Positions 12,399 through 24,955 of a DNA stretch of 64,000 nt are shown in pieces. Position 1 is the stretch's first letter, and every line of letters starts with the position of its first letter. The stretch covers positions 23,775,312-23,839,311 of the forward strand of contig CM067511.1 in the NCBI GenBank assembly GCA_034509495.1. The letters run 5' to 3'. The stretch is from Acestrorhynchus altus. Lineage: Eukaryota; Chordata; Actinopteri; Characiformes; Acestrorhynchidae. The translations under genes and the position numbers were made by a program. The notes beneath the pieces were generated by a model. It saw only the letters and a list, made by a program, of their open reading frames with translations. It was not told the DNA's origin and ran no database searches.

Positions 12399-13730
12399 CG
12401 CCCCTAAGCAATTCCTATGCATTTTAGCCACTAGTGTCTCTGGTCATTTTCTGCTGCCCCTCCTACTCACCATGATCTCACATAGATACAAGAACACAGG
12501 TCAGACTGGCATGTGGTAGCTGATGTACTCACCAGGCATGGTCTGAATGGTGTGGAGTGATCAGAGGCTGCACGGCGACGATGGGAAAGAGAGAAAGAAG
12601 CATGGGGGAGGATGAAGAGAGAGGGAGCGAGCAGAAGAGGAGTGCAGAGCCCTTCTTACAGCATCATTCTCTCTCTCTGTCTCTCTCTATGCCTCACTGG
12701 CTCACAGTGCTCTTGCTTTTTTACAGGGAGGCGGGGCTCACACTAAGCACATACACATACACAGACACCCGTTCTCATTCAGCTTCTTTCTCCTTTCTCT
12801 ACTGCTGCCCTCTCCTGGACTGCTGCTTGACTTACTCGATTCCTCCTCTTCCTCTTCCTCCTCTCTCTCTCTCTGTATGCTTACATTAGCTGTGTTTATC
12901 GCATGTAAAATATTTTACTTACTCACCCATACACTGCTTCCCTTCCTCCCTCTCTCCCTCTTCCTATCCATTGACTGCTCTGTGGGTGTGTGTTGTTGTG
13001 TCAGTCTTGGGCTGTTTTCCTGGTCTCATTAACTGTGTAAGTGGCTTTCTGTCTCCAGGGCACGAGGATGAAGTAGCAGCTCTTGAAAGGGGGCCGATTG
13101 TAACACTGGACTATTTAATGTTTTTAAATTATGCCTTTGTTTGTGATTTATATTGTCATTTACATACCAGTAGTCCAATGAAATTCTTCTTTTGGCATAA
13201 AACCTGGGTCAGAAATACTACAGCACCTTGGAGCAGAGAGCATTATGGGCCATGCCCGAAAGTCCAACAGTGTGTGGTTGACCTGGGACCTAACCCTGCA
13301 TTCTTAAATATTGGAGGAACTTTTTAATCGATTATAAAATCTAAGAGAAAATAACTGCAAATAATGAATATCATGACAAGCCAAAGACTCTTTTTATACA
13401 TGTTTTGAAGGAGACCCTGCAACAAGAGCCTTGACTCATGTAACACTAAAATGATTAAATGTTCCACGCAGAGAAAAGAGGCATTTTGTGAAGCTTTTAA
13501 AGTTAAGAGACTGAAAAGCCTCACAGCTATTCAAACAAGCAATTAAAGGCAATAAATATGAAGATGCAGCATGCTGAGACCTGCTCAGTGAATGTCACTC
13601 CATGGGAGTGTGTTCAAGTTCAATGTGCACTTAAAAAGCACTAAGACTGAGTGAAGATCTTCTAGCAAATGTAAAAAAAGGAGGCAGAACAACAAAAATG
13701 TGTACATGTCAGTGTTTGGAGGCACGTGTG

Positions 13731-14704
13731 CAGTGCTGTGAGAAAGTTTTTGCCTGCTTGTTTTGTTTTTGCTTTTTTGTCACAGCTGAATTTTTAGATT
13801 ATCAAACAAATTGCAAAATCAGACAAAGATAACCTGAATGAATACAAAAAAAACATTTTTTAATGATGATTTCAGCATTTGCAATAACTGGCAATGAGTC
13901 TTTTACATCTCTGTGGAGGAATTTTGGCCCACCTTTGTGGCAGAATTGTTTTACTTCAGCCACATTTGGGGGGGATTTTTGAGCATGAATGGCCTGCTTA
14001 AGGTCATGCCACACCATCTGAATCAAATTTAAGTCTGGACTTTGACTAGGCCAAAACCTCAAATTTGTTTTATTTATATAATTATTATTTTATTTTATTT
14101 TTTTTTTATCAGAGGTAAACTTGCTGGTGTGCTTTGGATCATTGTCCTGCTGCAGAACCCAAGTATGCTTGACCTTAAGGTCACAAACTACTGGGCGGAC
14201 ATTCTCCCTCGGGATTTTCTGGTAGAGAGCAAAATTCATGGTACCATCAATCATAGCAAGTCATGCCATGTCCTGAAGCATCAAAGCAGCCCTCTCCATC
14301 ACTCTACCATCACCATGTTTGACTATCGGTATGATGTTCTTTTTCTAAAAGCCTGTGATAGTTTTATGTAAGGTTCACCACTGTTCCATGTTTTCTCCTT
14401 TTGTGGATAATATGGTTCGGTGGAGTCCTAAAGCCTTAGAAATGGCTTTGTAACCTTTTCCACTCTGAGAGATGTCAACTAATTGCTTTTTGAGATATTT
14501 TAGCCTATTTCACTTTGTCGGACAGGTTCTGTTTTAGTGATTTCTTGATTTTACCGGTCTGGCAGTAATCAGGCCTGAGTGTTGCTACTTAAATTGAACT
14601 CAACTTTCCAAAACAATGTGCTTTTTGAATTCACTCATTTACTTTGTCTGATATTCAAATTTGTTTGATAAACATTGAAGTGTGACAAATACTTTTTCAC
14701 AGTG
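13731..14704 (-). mobile_element. Tc1-like transposon, internally deleted
   Basis: Ends are imperfect inverted repeats of about 80 bp: cagtgctgtgagaaagtttt at the left matches the reverse of aatactttttcacagtg at the right. Inner parts share atcaaacaaattg and cagacaaag. On the minus strand 13860-14060 encodes QSPDLNLIQMVWHDLKQAIH, the C-terminal part of a Tc1 DDE transposase with the PDLNxI motif. The start side (14370-14500) is recognisable, but the middle of the transposase is missing near 14360. Frameshifts and stops make it inactive. Confidence 0.88.
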
Positions 14705-14847
14705 TATGGGTGCATGTACAGATTTTTTTTAATATTGTGACTGATCTGTGGGTGTGTGGGTGTGCTTCATTCTAAAATCCCAAGTCATAAAATCTAAATA
14801 GCCTTAAGCAATTAAAATCAATTTAGCAATCATCTTAATCACAGAAA

Positions 14848-14851
<4 letters not shown>

Positions 14852-14900
<49 letters not shown>

Positions 14901-14909
14901 AAAAAAAGG

Positions 14910-14988
<79 letters not shown>
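14852..14988. repeat. Compound (GA)n ... (GT)n microsatellite
   Basis: A GA array (14852-14896), a short A-rich link, then a GT array of about 38 units (14912-14988). Confidence 0.98.
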
Positions 14989-14990
<2 letters not shown>

Positions 14991-15081
14991 AATGAAAGGA
15001 CGAATTAATGTGTGTGGCATTATTTTCTATTGACCTCATTTGCCATAATTTTTTTTACATGAAAAAGGGATATCTTTCAGA

Positions 15082-15082
15082 C

Positions 15083-15113
<31 letters not shown>
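15082..15113. repeat. Microsatellite (CT)n
   Basis: CT array of about 15 units with one C insertion. Confidence 0.96.
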
Positions 15114-15777
15114 TGACACATCACACTGGCATTGTTGCTGGCCAACTCACTGCCTTTCATCCCAACTGAATACACACAGCTGTCTGGAGTCTGTGGGGGC
15201 TGAACGACAGGCCAGGCCTGCACCATAATCAACAGAAAGAAACGCATTAACACTCATAAACTGCGTGAATTCAAAGCAAAGAATTCAACTCTATAAGCAT
15301 CAAGTGCTTCATTCCACACACTTCTGCAGTTGTTCAGAAACAAACATCCAGCTGCTTTGCAAAGTGTTGTCCATGGCATGAAGTATGTGGAAAACTTAGC
15401 TGACTGAATATGTACACAGAGGCCAAATCTTCATAGGAACAGTGGTATTAACTACCTGCTTACCAGCTGGAGATCGAGTGAACATCTCTCCTGAAACTGA
15501 ACAGTTTTTATGTCAGTACTTGTGGTTTTGACGACTAATTAAGCTGTTGTGCACACGTTTCTCCACACATAATCTCCACACATTGAAACACAAGATCACA
15601 GTCGCAGTCAGGGGGACGTGGGGTTTCGGGGATCTCACTGTGCACGTTGGACAATAAGTTACTCTGAAGTGAAACTCGTTCGTCTGATTTGGTCACATGA
15701 ATGTGGTTTAAGTGGACAGATGAACAAAACAGATGTAGGCTGTTGAGCTTGTAGTGTCTTGTAGCTGCAGCATCGAA

Positions 15778-15967
15778 CAAACAAGGCGATGAACAGGACC
15801 AACCTTAGCCAAGGGGAGGTCTCAGAACAACTGATGATGTGAACAGGACCAATCGCGGTGTGGGGGAGGTCTTAGAACACACAAAGTGCTGAATAGGACC
15901 AATCCGAGCCTAGGGGAGGTCTTGGAACAAATGATGTATGACCAATCACCGTCATGGGGAGGGGGTT
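15778..15967. repeat. Short tandem array, unit about 60 bp, three to four copies
   Basis: Each unit carries gaacaggaccaat (or a variant) followed by gggg-aggtct and agaaca. Units start near 15780, 15838, 15890 and 15945; the last is truncated. Confidence 0.8.
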
Positions 15968-17880
15968 TGTAGCAATGTGATCAGTATAAGGGTGTCTGTG
16001 ACAGATACTGTGAAAGGGGATGAAACTTCTTGAACAATGCTTTTCACATAATTAGTCTTAAGTCACGTAGCACAGGTTGGTGGATGATTCAATTTCATAA
16101 GAGGCGATGTAACAATATTGATGCTGTACCATAATATGTTTATAATAATTATCATTATATTAGTGAACAGTTGACTTCAAGCCTGTGAATGATGTTATTT
16201 ATTGATATGACCAGTGTACAAAATTCATTTACATCCGGGCCAGCTTTACAGATGCTAGGACAGCATCTGCATTTGAGGCTCGGGTTTTTATTAATATAAT
16301 CAAAGCCTTGCGAAAACAGTGCTGGCTTGACAGTTTGATTAAAACTGGCTCTTGACGTTCCTTCTATCATTTTCAAAGAATGAATCTCCCCTTTTATCAA
16401 ATGAAATTGAGCAATAAAGTCGTGCTGAGATTTGTTCCGATATCACTGTTTCCTTGACAACATTGGGTTTCTCCAGCTCTGGAGGTTGAGGGAAGAATAT
16501 GTAGAGCAGCTGACCTGAGAGGTAAAAAAAAAAACACTAGTGTGTTCTGATCTCACGGATTCATTAAAATCCTCTTCTGAGTAGAAGAACCCATTTACAG
16601 GGCTCATGAAATTGTGATAAAGTGTGTGTGTTGGTAAATACTCTAGATCACTTGTCCCTCAGCAAAGTAATCACAAAAAAGTGTGCTTTTCCTGCTGCTG
16701 TGGAAAATAAATGCCTCCTAAACAGTGAAAAGGAATTTAATAATGAGCTATTTAATAAAATGCAACCGAACATTGACTATTCAGTGCATTAAACTACTCT
16801 TTTCCTTACGATTTCCCTCCAGCCCTGTGAAAAAAGCTCTCATCCAGGCTTCAGGCTCTAATATTTGATGTGTTTTCTATTTGCCCAGATGTTCATGTCA
16901 CATGCAGTCATGATTATAGCATCATTGCTTGTAGAATATTAGTTAATATTGTGATGAGAGACAAAAAGCACTATGTGAAAAGACAAAGTTATTGAGTATA
17001 ATGTAATAATAACTACTAATAATAACTACTACTGCCGTAGTAATAATCCCGTTAATCAGCCTGCAGGGTTTCGCTTTTCATTCTCCTCTTGCTAATGCAC
17101 CCTCTAGTGCAGAGTGGATGAAGAGTGGACTGTGTCACTCAGACCACCCAGAGACTCTTACATGACATTCATTGTTTTATGATTTAGGAAGCGTTTACTG
17201 TGGATATGAGCACTAAGAGACTAGTGCTGCAGGTGGCAGAGTCAGGTCAGATGCCTTCTCTCCCCAATGCGAGGCAACATCTGTCAGGAAAAGGATGGGC
17301 ATCTCTATCTCTGCACAGGTGAAAAACAGCTGGTAATTCAGCCAATCATATTTTTTTTTTCCCGGGAGAAAGGAGAAAGCACTGACCTGGCTGATCTGGA
17401 TGGACCTCCCAATTTAGCACCTGTGAAAAAAAGTAAATTACCCCAGCACCCCATGAACATTCATCCCCCAGAATATTACTTATGTTGCTTTTAACAGCAA
17501 TGGACAAAACCACACATAAAATACTTAATATGTGCTCCAGTCCCTTACCACAAACTGTTTTAGCAGACCAGCGCAGCTGAGTCTCAGACAAATCTAGCTG
17601 TCTAGCCATGCCAAAAAGTAATACCGCTTACGTTCTCCTGTGCTAGTTTCCAAATTACAAGTTAGTAGGTTTTAACAAGTCAGTGTGTGCAGATGATAAA
17701 TATTTTAGGTCACTATTATCAACCAATACCTGTGGTTTTCAGTCCTTAAAGAGCCACAAATGATCCATACCTTCTCACAACACACAGATGAAAACTATGG
17801 ACCTTCTGGAGCTCCCTGACAACTAGTTTAAGCAGTGGCCTACACTAGCATATTCATTCTCTTCTCAAGCATTCTGTGTG

Positions 17881-18300
17881 CTTACACCATGGTGTTTGCT
17901 CATATCACACTGACCTCTGTGGTGTTTGCTTATGTCACACTGACCACTGTGGTGTTTGCTTATGTCACACTGACCTCTGTGGTGTTTGCTTAGATTACAC
18001 TGACCTCTGTGGTGTTTGTTTATATCACACTGACCTCTGTGGTGTTTGCTTACATCACACTGACCTCTGTGGTGTTTGCTTACATCACACTGACCACTGT
18101 GGTGTTTGCTTATATCACACTGACCACTGTGGTGTTTGCTTAGATCACACTGACCTCTGTGGTGTTTGTTTATGTCACACTGACCTCTGTGGTGTTTGCT
18201 TAGATCACACTGGCCTCTGTGGTGTTTGCTTACATCACACTGACCTCTGTGGTGTTTGCTTACATCACACTGAACAATGTGGTGTTTGCTTAGCTCCTTT
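17881..18300. repeat. Minisatellite, 30-bp unit, 14 copies
   Basis: Fourteen head-to-tail units of exactly 30 bp, consensus tgacctctgtggtgtttgct plus ta-n-tcacac. Variation is concentrated at a few positions: ct/ca in tgacC(T/A), and the base before tcacac. The outer units are more diverged. Because the unit is a multiple of three with no stop in two frames, long frames stay open on both strands; this follows from the repeat and is not evidence for a protein. Confidence 0.97.
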
Positions 18301-19341
18301 ATGTTCCAGTATAAAAATGATACACACTCTACCAATTGGTTTTACTAAGGACTGAAACTGGTTCTTTGTTCTATGTTTATGTCCAAATCAACTAAAAACC
18401 CTGGGAAAAAAATCCTATGACTCACTTGCTCCTCCACTCACTGCACGTCCGCAGCTCTCAAGTGTATTCAGAACCACAGAACAGAATCAGCACTTTCAAA
18501 CATTTTTCCTCGTCTATATTTAACAAAAAATGACCAATTTATGAAGATGAATGCAAACCATCCATTTCCGGGTTCTTTTGTGCACACATACAAATGATTT
18601 TTGGCACCAAACACGAACTAGCACAATGCAAATTTACAGCAATGTTCAATGTGGCTTTTCATGCCATAATCTCTAGAACCAGCCATGGTTTGAACCCCCC
18701 TGTGTAATCTGCCTCTCCTACGTGCTTCACAACAATATATAGACCAATTATAGAGGGTTTCCTTTTATATGAAGAACTCTTCAAACATTTAAACGGTTGT
18801 CATGGTTCTACATGATGTATCTGTGAACTATGCCAGAGCATAGATTTTGCCATGCAAACATGACCTTGTCTGGACAACAAAGAACTGCACCTAATCTTAG
18901 ACCTTGTCTAGCCATACAGAATATATATCATTTGAAATGACACCACAATCTAAATTCAGGTTCTCGTTAGGGTGAACAGGACTTCTGGAGCTATGAAAGG
19001 CCACATTTGTGGGAGGAACATGGGCATGTCTGTTGAGTCTATTCTCATAAAAGAACCCAGTTTCTTTTTTTGTAGGCCAAACATGTTCACGTGCCTTCTC
19101 AGTCAATATAATCTTGAATCAGAATTGGCATTCGGGAAATGCATTCCAATGTTCTGCACAATAACAAACCATCAACAGCTCTTGTTCTTCCCTCTCTCCT
19201 TTAGAGCAGCTTGATTTCTTTGTTAAATGGCTAAGCTGGTCTGGATATCATCTTACCTAAGAGTCTTAGTGCCATCTGTGCCAAGAGAACAGACTAATAG
19301 TCAAATCTAACCCGTCTACTGCATTATGGATGAACACAAGC

Positions 19342-19366
19342 GAGAGAGAGAGAGAGAGAGAGAGAG
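19342..19366. repeat. Microsatellite (GA)n
   Basis: GA array of about 12 units. Confidence 0.96.
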
Positions 19367-19556
19367 CTCCAGTTGGTACTTAAGGGAATAGTAAGAAAGG
19401 AAGTAGGGGAGGAATGCAGGGAGACATTGGAAATCAATGTTAATTGCTGTATTTATGTAATGAAGAACAGCAGGGATACAGTGCAAATAACGGAGGCATG
19501 ATACAGGGAAAGGCACAGGGCACCAGACCTCGATATTACAGACCACCTGGTGAACA

Positions 19557-20814
19557 TACATTGGGGAATATAAGTATTTCATACACTGCCGATTTCACAA
19601 GTTTTCCCAACTACAAAGAATGAAGAGGTCTGTAAGTTTTATTGTAGGTACACTTCAAGTGTGAAACTTTGGATGATTTTAAAATAAGTAACTGGCATAT
19701 TATTGCATCAGGAAGGGCATCCAGCGTAAAACGTGTGCCAAAACTACAATGCGAATCAGGCAGATGATCCGCTGTGGCAACCCCTAAAGGGAGCAGCCGA
19801 AAGAAGAAGAAGAAGAAGAAGAAGAAGAAGAAGAAGAACTGGCATATTATTACATGAAATAAATATTTGATCACCTACCAACTAGCAAGAATTCTGGATC
19901 TAACAGACTTGTTCTCACGTGCCTGCTACTCTGCACTCATTACTTGTATTAATTACACCTGTTTGAACGTGTTGCCTGTATGAAACACACCTGTCCACAC
20001 AATCAATCAATCATACTCCAATCTCTCCACCATGGCCAAGAACAAAGAGCTGTCTAAGGACACCAGGGACAAAACTGTTGACTTGCACAAGACTGGGATG
20101 GGCTACAGGACAACAGGCAAGCAGCTTGGCAAGAAGGCAACAACTGTTGGCACAATTATTAGACATTTGGAAGAAACACAAGATGACTTTCAATCTTCCT
20201 CGGTCAGGGGCTCCATGCAAGATCTCACCTCATGAAGTAAGGATGATTCTGAAAAATCATCAGCCCAGAACTACGTGGGAGGACCTTGTCAATGACCTGA
20301 AGAGTCTCAAAGATTACAGTTAGTAACACACTACGCCATCATGGATTAAAATCCTGCACGTAAGGTCCCCCTGCTCACGCCAGCACATGTCGAGGCCCAT
20401 TTAAAGTTAAACCAATGACTATCTGCATGATCCAGAGGGGGCGTGGAAGAAGGTCAGATTAGACCAAAAACGTTTTGGCATCAACTCCACTTGCCATGTT
20501 TGGAGAAAGAAGGATGAGTACCACCCCAAGAACACCATCGCAGTCGTGAGGCATGGGGGTGAAAACGTCATACTTTAGTAGTGCTTTTCGGCAAAGTGGA
20601 CAGGGTGACTGCACCGTATTGAAGGGAGGATGGATGGGGCCGACCACCTCCGTCCCTCAGTAAGAGCATTGAAGAGGGGTCGTGGCTGAATTTTAGATTC
20701 TGTCTCTTACAGATGAAATGTATCTGTGATAAAAAATTACAGACCTTTCCAGTCTTTGTAGTTGGGAAAACTCAACATCGTCAGTGTATCAAATACGTAT
20801 TTGCCCCACTCTAT
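19557..20814 (+). mobile_element. Tc1-like transposon remnant with TIRs
   Basis: The left end (from attgggg-aataagtattt-like sequence at about 19557) and right end (20726-20814) are inverted: gttttcccaactacaaagaa against the reverse of tctttgtagttgggaaaact. The start of the transposase is readable at 20032: MAKNKELSKDTRDKTVDLHK, then GMGYRTTGKQLGKKATTVGT, a paired/HTH-type DNA-binding domain. About 20520-20580 encodes a damaged HPKNTIAVVRHGG segment of the catalytic region. The sequence in between is deleted and frames are broken. A retrotransposon tail is inserted at 19705-19836. Confidence 0.9.
19705..19836 (+). mobile_element. 5'-truncated non-LTR retrotransposon tail nested in Tc1 element
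   Basis: A 132-bp insert with a 3' motif ctgtggcaacccctaaaggg then agcagccgaaag and a (AAG)n tail. It is flanked by a 15-bp target-site duplication, aactggcatattatt, at 19690-19704 and 19837-19851. The same 3' motif occurs, inverted, at 46803-46850 attached to a coding fragment. The nesting shows the Tc1 copy was already present when this piece arrived. Confidence 0.88.
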
Positions 20815-21879
20815 GCCCAATTAAATGAACTCCAGCAAATGGAATAGGTATGAAAACAGACTATTTACATTGTGACAGGAGGTAGACAATGGCAAAACAG
20901 AAACCACATGTTATGTATAGGAGGGGATACATAGTCTGGTTCTCTGGCAACTGTGAATATTAAAGTAATCAAGACATACTAGGCCAACTACCCTTTGGTA
21001 CTTGCCCTCCTACCCATCTAGCCACAGACACAAATACACATACATACACCAATTGGGGAAAAAAATCACTTACATGAGGCAAGGCATTGGATACATGAGT
21101 CCTACAGTGATCCATTTTGTCCCACAAAACTCCAATGCACTCATTCCCAACTCCGTCCTAGCGCAACAAGCCGTCTAGTCAACTCCACACACAGACAATT
21201 CCTCCACTTAATCCAGTTAAACGAGATGCTTTTAGGATTAGCGGCATCCACACATCATATAATCTCATTTGAGGAAAGAATGGATGAGCACCAGAGCTTA
21301 GTCGTAGGTAATCTGGCACAGAAAAACAGCCCATGCAAAGGTCTAGATGCATAAGAGATGCAAACGGGGACTGATGAACAAATTAGCGAGGGAGATGCAG
21401 AGTAAGGCTTTTATTGAGATTGGAAGTGTAGGAGAAGAGGCCAGGTGAGGCACAAGGGCATCATAACTTCACAACAAAAAAAAAAAAAAGCAGAAGGCCA
21501 AGCTTTAGTTAAAGATAGCAGCAGAAATACTGATGGTTGGGTGGATGAAGGGAGGAATGCGGTGATTTATGACATATGATGCAAGACAGAGAAACAATGT
21601 GGTGTGAAAGCTTGAAAGAGGAACAGCAAGTCAGTGTAATTGGTGAAATACATGTGGTGGTGTAGGAGTGTGTCGTTATAATAAGCTTATTCAGCATCAT
21701 GCATTTAAGTGCTATCAGAAAATGTACCCAGCTCAAGACTAACTTTTGCTGGTGGCTGGCTTTAGATGGCCTAAGATGGTCTATGATGGTCATGGTGGTT
21801 GAAAAACTGGCCATACAGTTAAAAACATCCCATATACTGTTCGCTGGTTAACCTTCTGTTCACTAGCACTTGAACATGC

Positions 21880-22185
21880 AGGGGAACAGTATGGGTCAAC
21901 CAATGTAGTCTTGCTGGTCATGCTGCTCAACCAGCTTGGTCATGCTGCATAAACTGGTTGAGCTGCTTGGTCTTAATGATCAACAAGTGTGGTCTTGGTG
22001 GTCTTGGTGGTCATCTTGGTCATACCTGATATGCTGGTCTACCAGCTTGTCTTTGCTGGTCATGCTGATCAACAAGCTTAGTCTTGCTGCTGCTGGTGAA
22101 CCTGCTTGGCCTTGCTTGTCATGTTGGCTGACCAGCTTGGTAATTATTGATCATCAACTTGGTCAGGCTGATCATGGTTATAGAT
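21880..22185. repeat. Degenerate tandem array of ctggtca/ccagctt motifs
   Basis: Repeated tgctggtcatgctg-tcaac and cagcttggtc motifs at short, irregular spacing. Some units are near inverted copies of each other (ctggt versus accag), so the region could form small hairpins. Confidence 0.7.
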
Positions 22186-22891
22186 GAGCTGAACCATCAC
22201 TCAAATCAAAAACACACCCCACTTTTCATTCAAGCTGACCTTGTGCAAGTTTGTCAGTCCCTGAACGTCACATGAACAAAAGCATTTCCACCATCAGTTT
22301 GCTGAAATCTTCATCATTCCTGAGAAACAGTGCATGTCACCTATTTTTGAGCTTTAATGGAACAAAAAACTGATCTCACGCATTTAAACCTTCCTGCATG
22401 ATTTTGCAACATTTTTTTTGAATGTAAAACTTCAGTTAGAGCTCAAGAGAGAACAGTCCAGGATATTTCAGCAGTCCGCTCAGGTCCTGCCTGAAGTACC
22501 AGTGTATGAAGGAGAAACATCAGGAGAGGGAACACCTAAAACACCTAAAAGGGCGCTTTTTTTATTCACATATTTATGTCCACACTAGAATATGAAACAG
22601 AACATGCAGGATTAATAACAACCAGCTTCACGCAGCTTCACACTTTCTACCACTTTAACTTTCACTTGCCTGGGACTGTTTTTACTTTACTGATGATCAT
22701 CTGCGCTCTTTTGCTTCTGGCGAGGGTATTAGAGTGGATATTTAAACTCACTTGGAGGCTTGAAGGCTTGGAATCACTTGTCCTTTCATTTTGGTTATTT
22801 CACGTGCAGAGATAATTTCACTGAACACTCCTTTAAACATATTATAAACATGATGTTCTGTTCATCTGTTCATTTTTCTACTAATTATTTA

Positions 22892-23425
22892 AAAGCTGTG
22901 AAACTGCTGAGGAGCACACTGGCTTGACATACTTCATTAATCAATATCGATTACATTGGATTACGTCATTATTTAATCCATTACCTGACTATTTTAAAAA
23001 CAGCAGTGACACGGTAGTAGCATGGTAGTACACGTGGTATTGGGAAGACTGTTCCATTACCCAAAAATATTCATCCGAGCTGTCCTGTGGTCAGATCGCT
23101 GATAAAGGGCTAGAGGATGACTAACACTAACCGTATAGCAGGAAGGTGGAATCACAAAGTGCGGAGTTCTAATAAAGCTTCATAGACACTGAAGCACAAA
23201 AGCACGTTCTTCTATCTCACTTTAAAACAACAAAAAGCAAGCGGTGAACGTTCCAAATCAGTGCGATTAATCCCACAGTATACTTTACATCACAGAAGAC
23301 TGGCATTATTGGGCCATAAAAAAACGAAACGGCAGACCAGGCTGACAGAGGCAGGCCTTTATCTAAAATGAGAGGTATTTAGAAGAGAGTGAGGGAAAGA
23401 AGGGATGCAGGAGGGATGGAGAAAT
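22892..23425. repeat. Long direct repeat, copy 1 (partner at 26041-26600)
   Basis: Aligns along its length with 26041-26600. Shared blocks include agcagtgacac, gtggtattggga, tgtggtcag, agcaggaaggtggaa, actttacatcacagaagact and ggctgac, ending in gatgca-gagggatgga. Copy 2 has a 27-base-scale insertion near 26285. No terminal inverted repeats or tail were seen. Confidence 0.9.
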
Positions 23426-24139
23426 GACAGATTGGAGTGTAAAGCTCTGTCAGTTTTCACAGCGTGTCAACAGTGACCTTGATAATCAGCTACCTGTCAG
23501 ACGCACACACTCACTCGCCATGTTCCAGCGTACACACAGCTAAAAGTGCTCACTTATACTTCAGTAACAGTTGTCAGACAGGAACTCAAACCCAAATAGA
23601 CTTTCTTCAGTTTGCATCTCCAGCATATGCAATACTGCAAATATATTCAATCAGGCTCGAGTGCATGATCTAAGCGGGCTGATGTCGTTGAATAAAAACG
23701 ACCACATGTTTACAGCATGTTTTGTTGTTTAACGTTGTGTTCTTCACTTTTGCGGGGGGAGCGACGAGGCTGCAAAATTTAATATTGTTTAACACGTTAA
23801 GGCACTGGTTTCCTTCCTGGCCACAGCTCTGGGATGATAAGCATTTTCCTTATTCAAACACCCAGTGCACTGAGATTTCTGCACCAGTTTCAGATGTTTC
23901 ATTATTCTCCTGAAGCAGCTGATACCGTTATTCAAGAAGCTCTTTCAGTGGGCTGGATGCGTGTACATTTTGAAGGCATAAATATAATCAAGACTTGTTT
24001 TGAAGGTCTGCTGGTTATGCCAGACTTTCTACTAAGGAGGACAGATGACAGTTACCTGACGATCTTTTTCCGAGCGACTTACGAGGTTACTCGTTTTACA
24101 AAGGTGGGCCACAGTCTTTCCCAAGGACTCTTATTGGTG

Positions 24140-24240
24140 TAGCACAGCACAGTTGCCTGGACTGGGAATTGAACCCACATGGCTCATTGGTGAGGTTATC
24201 TGTTGCACCACACCAACCACCATGGCATTTTCTATTGTAG
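24140..24240 (-). mobile_element. tRNA-derived SINE fragment
   Basis: On the minus strand the segment has a ggttggtgtggtgcaaca A-box-like region, and gtgggttcaattcccag contains a good RNA polymerase III B-box (GGTTCAATTCC). It lacks a foldable full tRNA. Confidence 0.5.
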
Positions 24241-24399
24241 TAGGTGACGAGCGACAAGCTCTCCTATAATATCCCAGCCTCTGTTGTTGTTGTTTCTTGT
24301 TGTTGCTGTTCTTAATGCTGAACATGAAAGAGAATAGTATAAACCAGGGTTTTATGTGCATAACATGTATATATTTCCAAAGAGTTCCTTCTGTTTATT

Positions 24400-24565
24400 C
24401 AACATGTTTATTCTGCTTAATCTTTATATTACTCGGTTTATTATTTTTATTTTTATTGTTTTGTTATTTGTATTATTTTATTTTATATCGGTGGGTGCAG
24501 CTGTAAGAATTGGCAATTTCCCTCTGGGATTAAAACAAGTCATTCTGATCTGATTCTGATTAAAC
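24400..24565 (+). mobile_element. LINE 3' tail
   Basis: A T-rich segment leads to gcaatttccctctgggatta and then short ctgatt/attctg repeats, the pattern seen at the 3' ends of some fish LINEs. No reverse transcriptase frame is attached. Confidence 0.5.
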
Positions 24566-24955
24566 TGAATCTCAGTTCATGTAAAAAAAAAAAAAAACCC
24601 TGCAATAAATACGTAGCAGATATGTATTACATTTCTTATTAGAAGCTTGACAGTGTACACACCACAACAGACAAACAGACAGCAGAGTCTGCAGAGCTGT
24701 AGCCTGAAAGGAGCCCCCTTTGACATGTGAGGTATAATTAAGGTGTACAGTTTGCACAATGCTAATGATTTGGCTTGAAGCTTCCACGACTTATGAGCTG
24801 CTGAATATTAACTTTGCAGCTCCGGTGCAAACCTAAAGAACTTAAGAAGCCTCCCATGCATGGGCTGACTGACAGCTTTTTGGGTAAGAGGAATATTGTG
24901 AATATTTCATTTTTACAACACCGTCTTTAGGAAAGGAAGCACAGAATGTTCTTAC

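Larger units (their letters stand above)
1..24955 (-). other. dab2ip: dab2ip intron 3 (partial, continues beyond window)
   Basis: Inferred as intron because exon 3 ends in a good donor at 24955 and no later dab2ip exon is recognisable to its left. It holds the repeats listed separately. Nothing beyond ordinary AT-rich sequence was recognised in these stretches: 440-1320, 2230-2700, 4280-5780, 6010-6690, 7271-8425, 8490-9800, 12400-13730, 15110-15775, 15975-17880, 18300-19340, 20816-21880, 22190-22890 and 23430-24135. A hidden alternative promoter or regulatory element cannot be excluded by eye. Confidence 0.7.

Noticed and set aside
12971..13327. 118-codon plus-strand open frame
   Set aside because: No recognisable domain, low-complexity surroundings and no splice or promoter context.
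17865..18355. Open frames of 156 and 159 codons on opposite strands
   Set aside because: Both are produced by the 30-bp minisatellite; neither has sequence outside the array that resembles a protein.
24577..24787. Minus-strand open frames with an aromatic-rich end
   Set aside because: The Phe run comes from a T/A homopolymer; no domain is recognisable.
1..24955. Search for the remaining dab2ip exons (RSHLMPRLKES lead-in, PH, C2, RasGAP)
   Set aside because: No minus-strand segment encoding these conserved blocks was recognised, so they are taken to lie beyond the window. A short exon could still be missed by eye.
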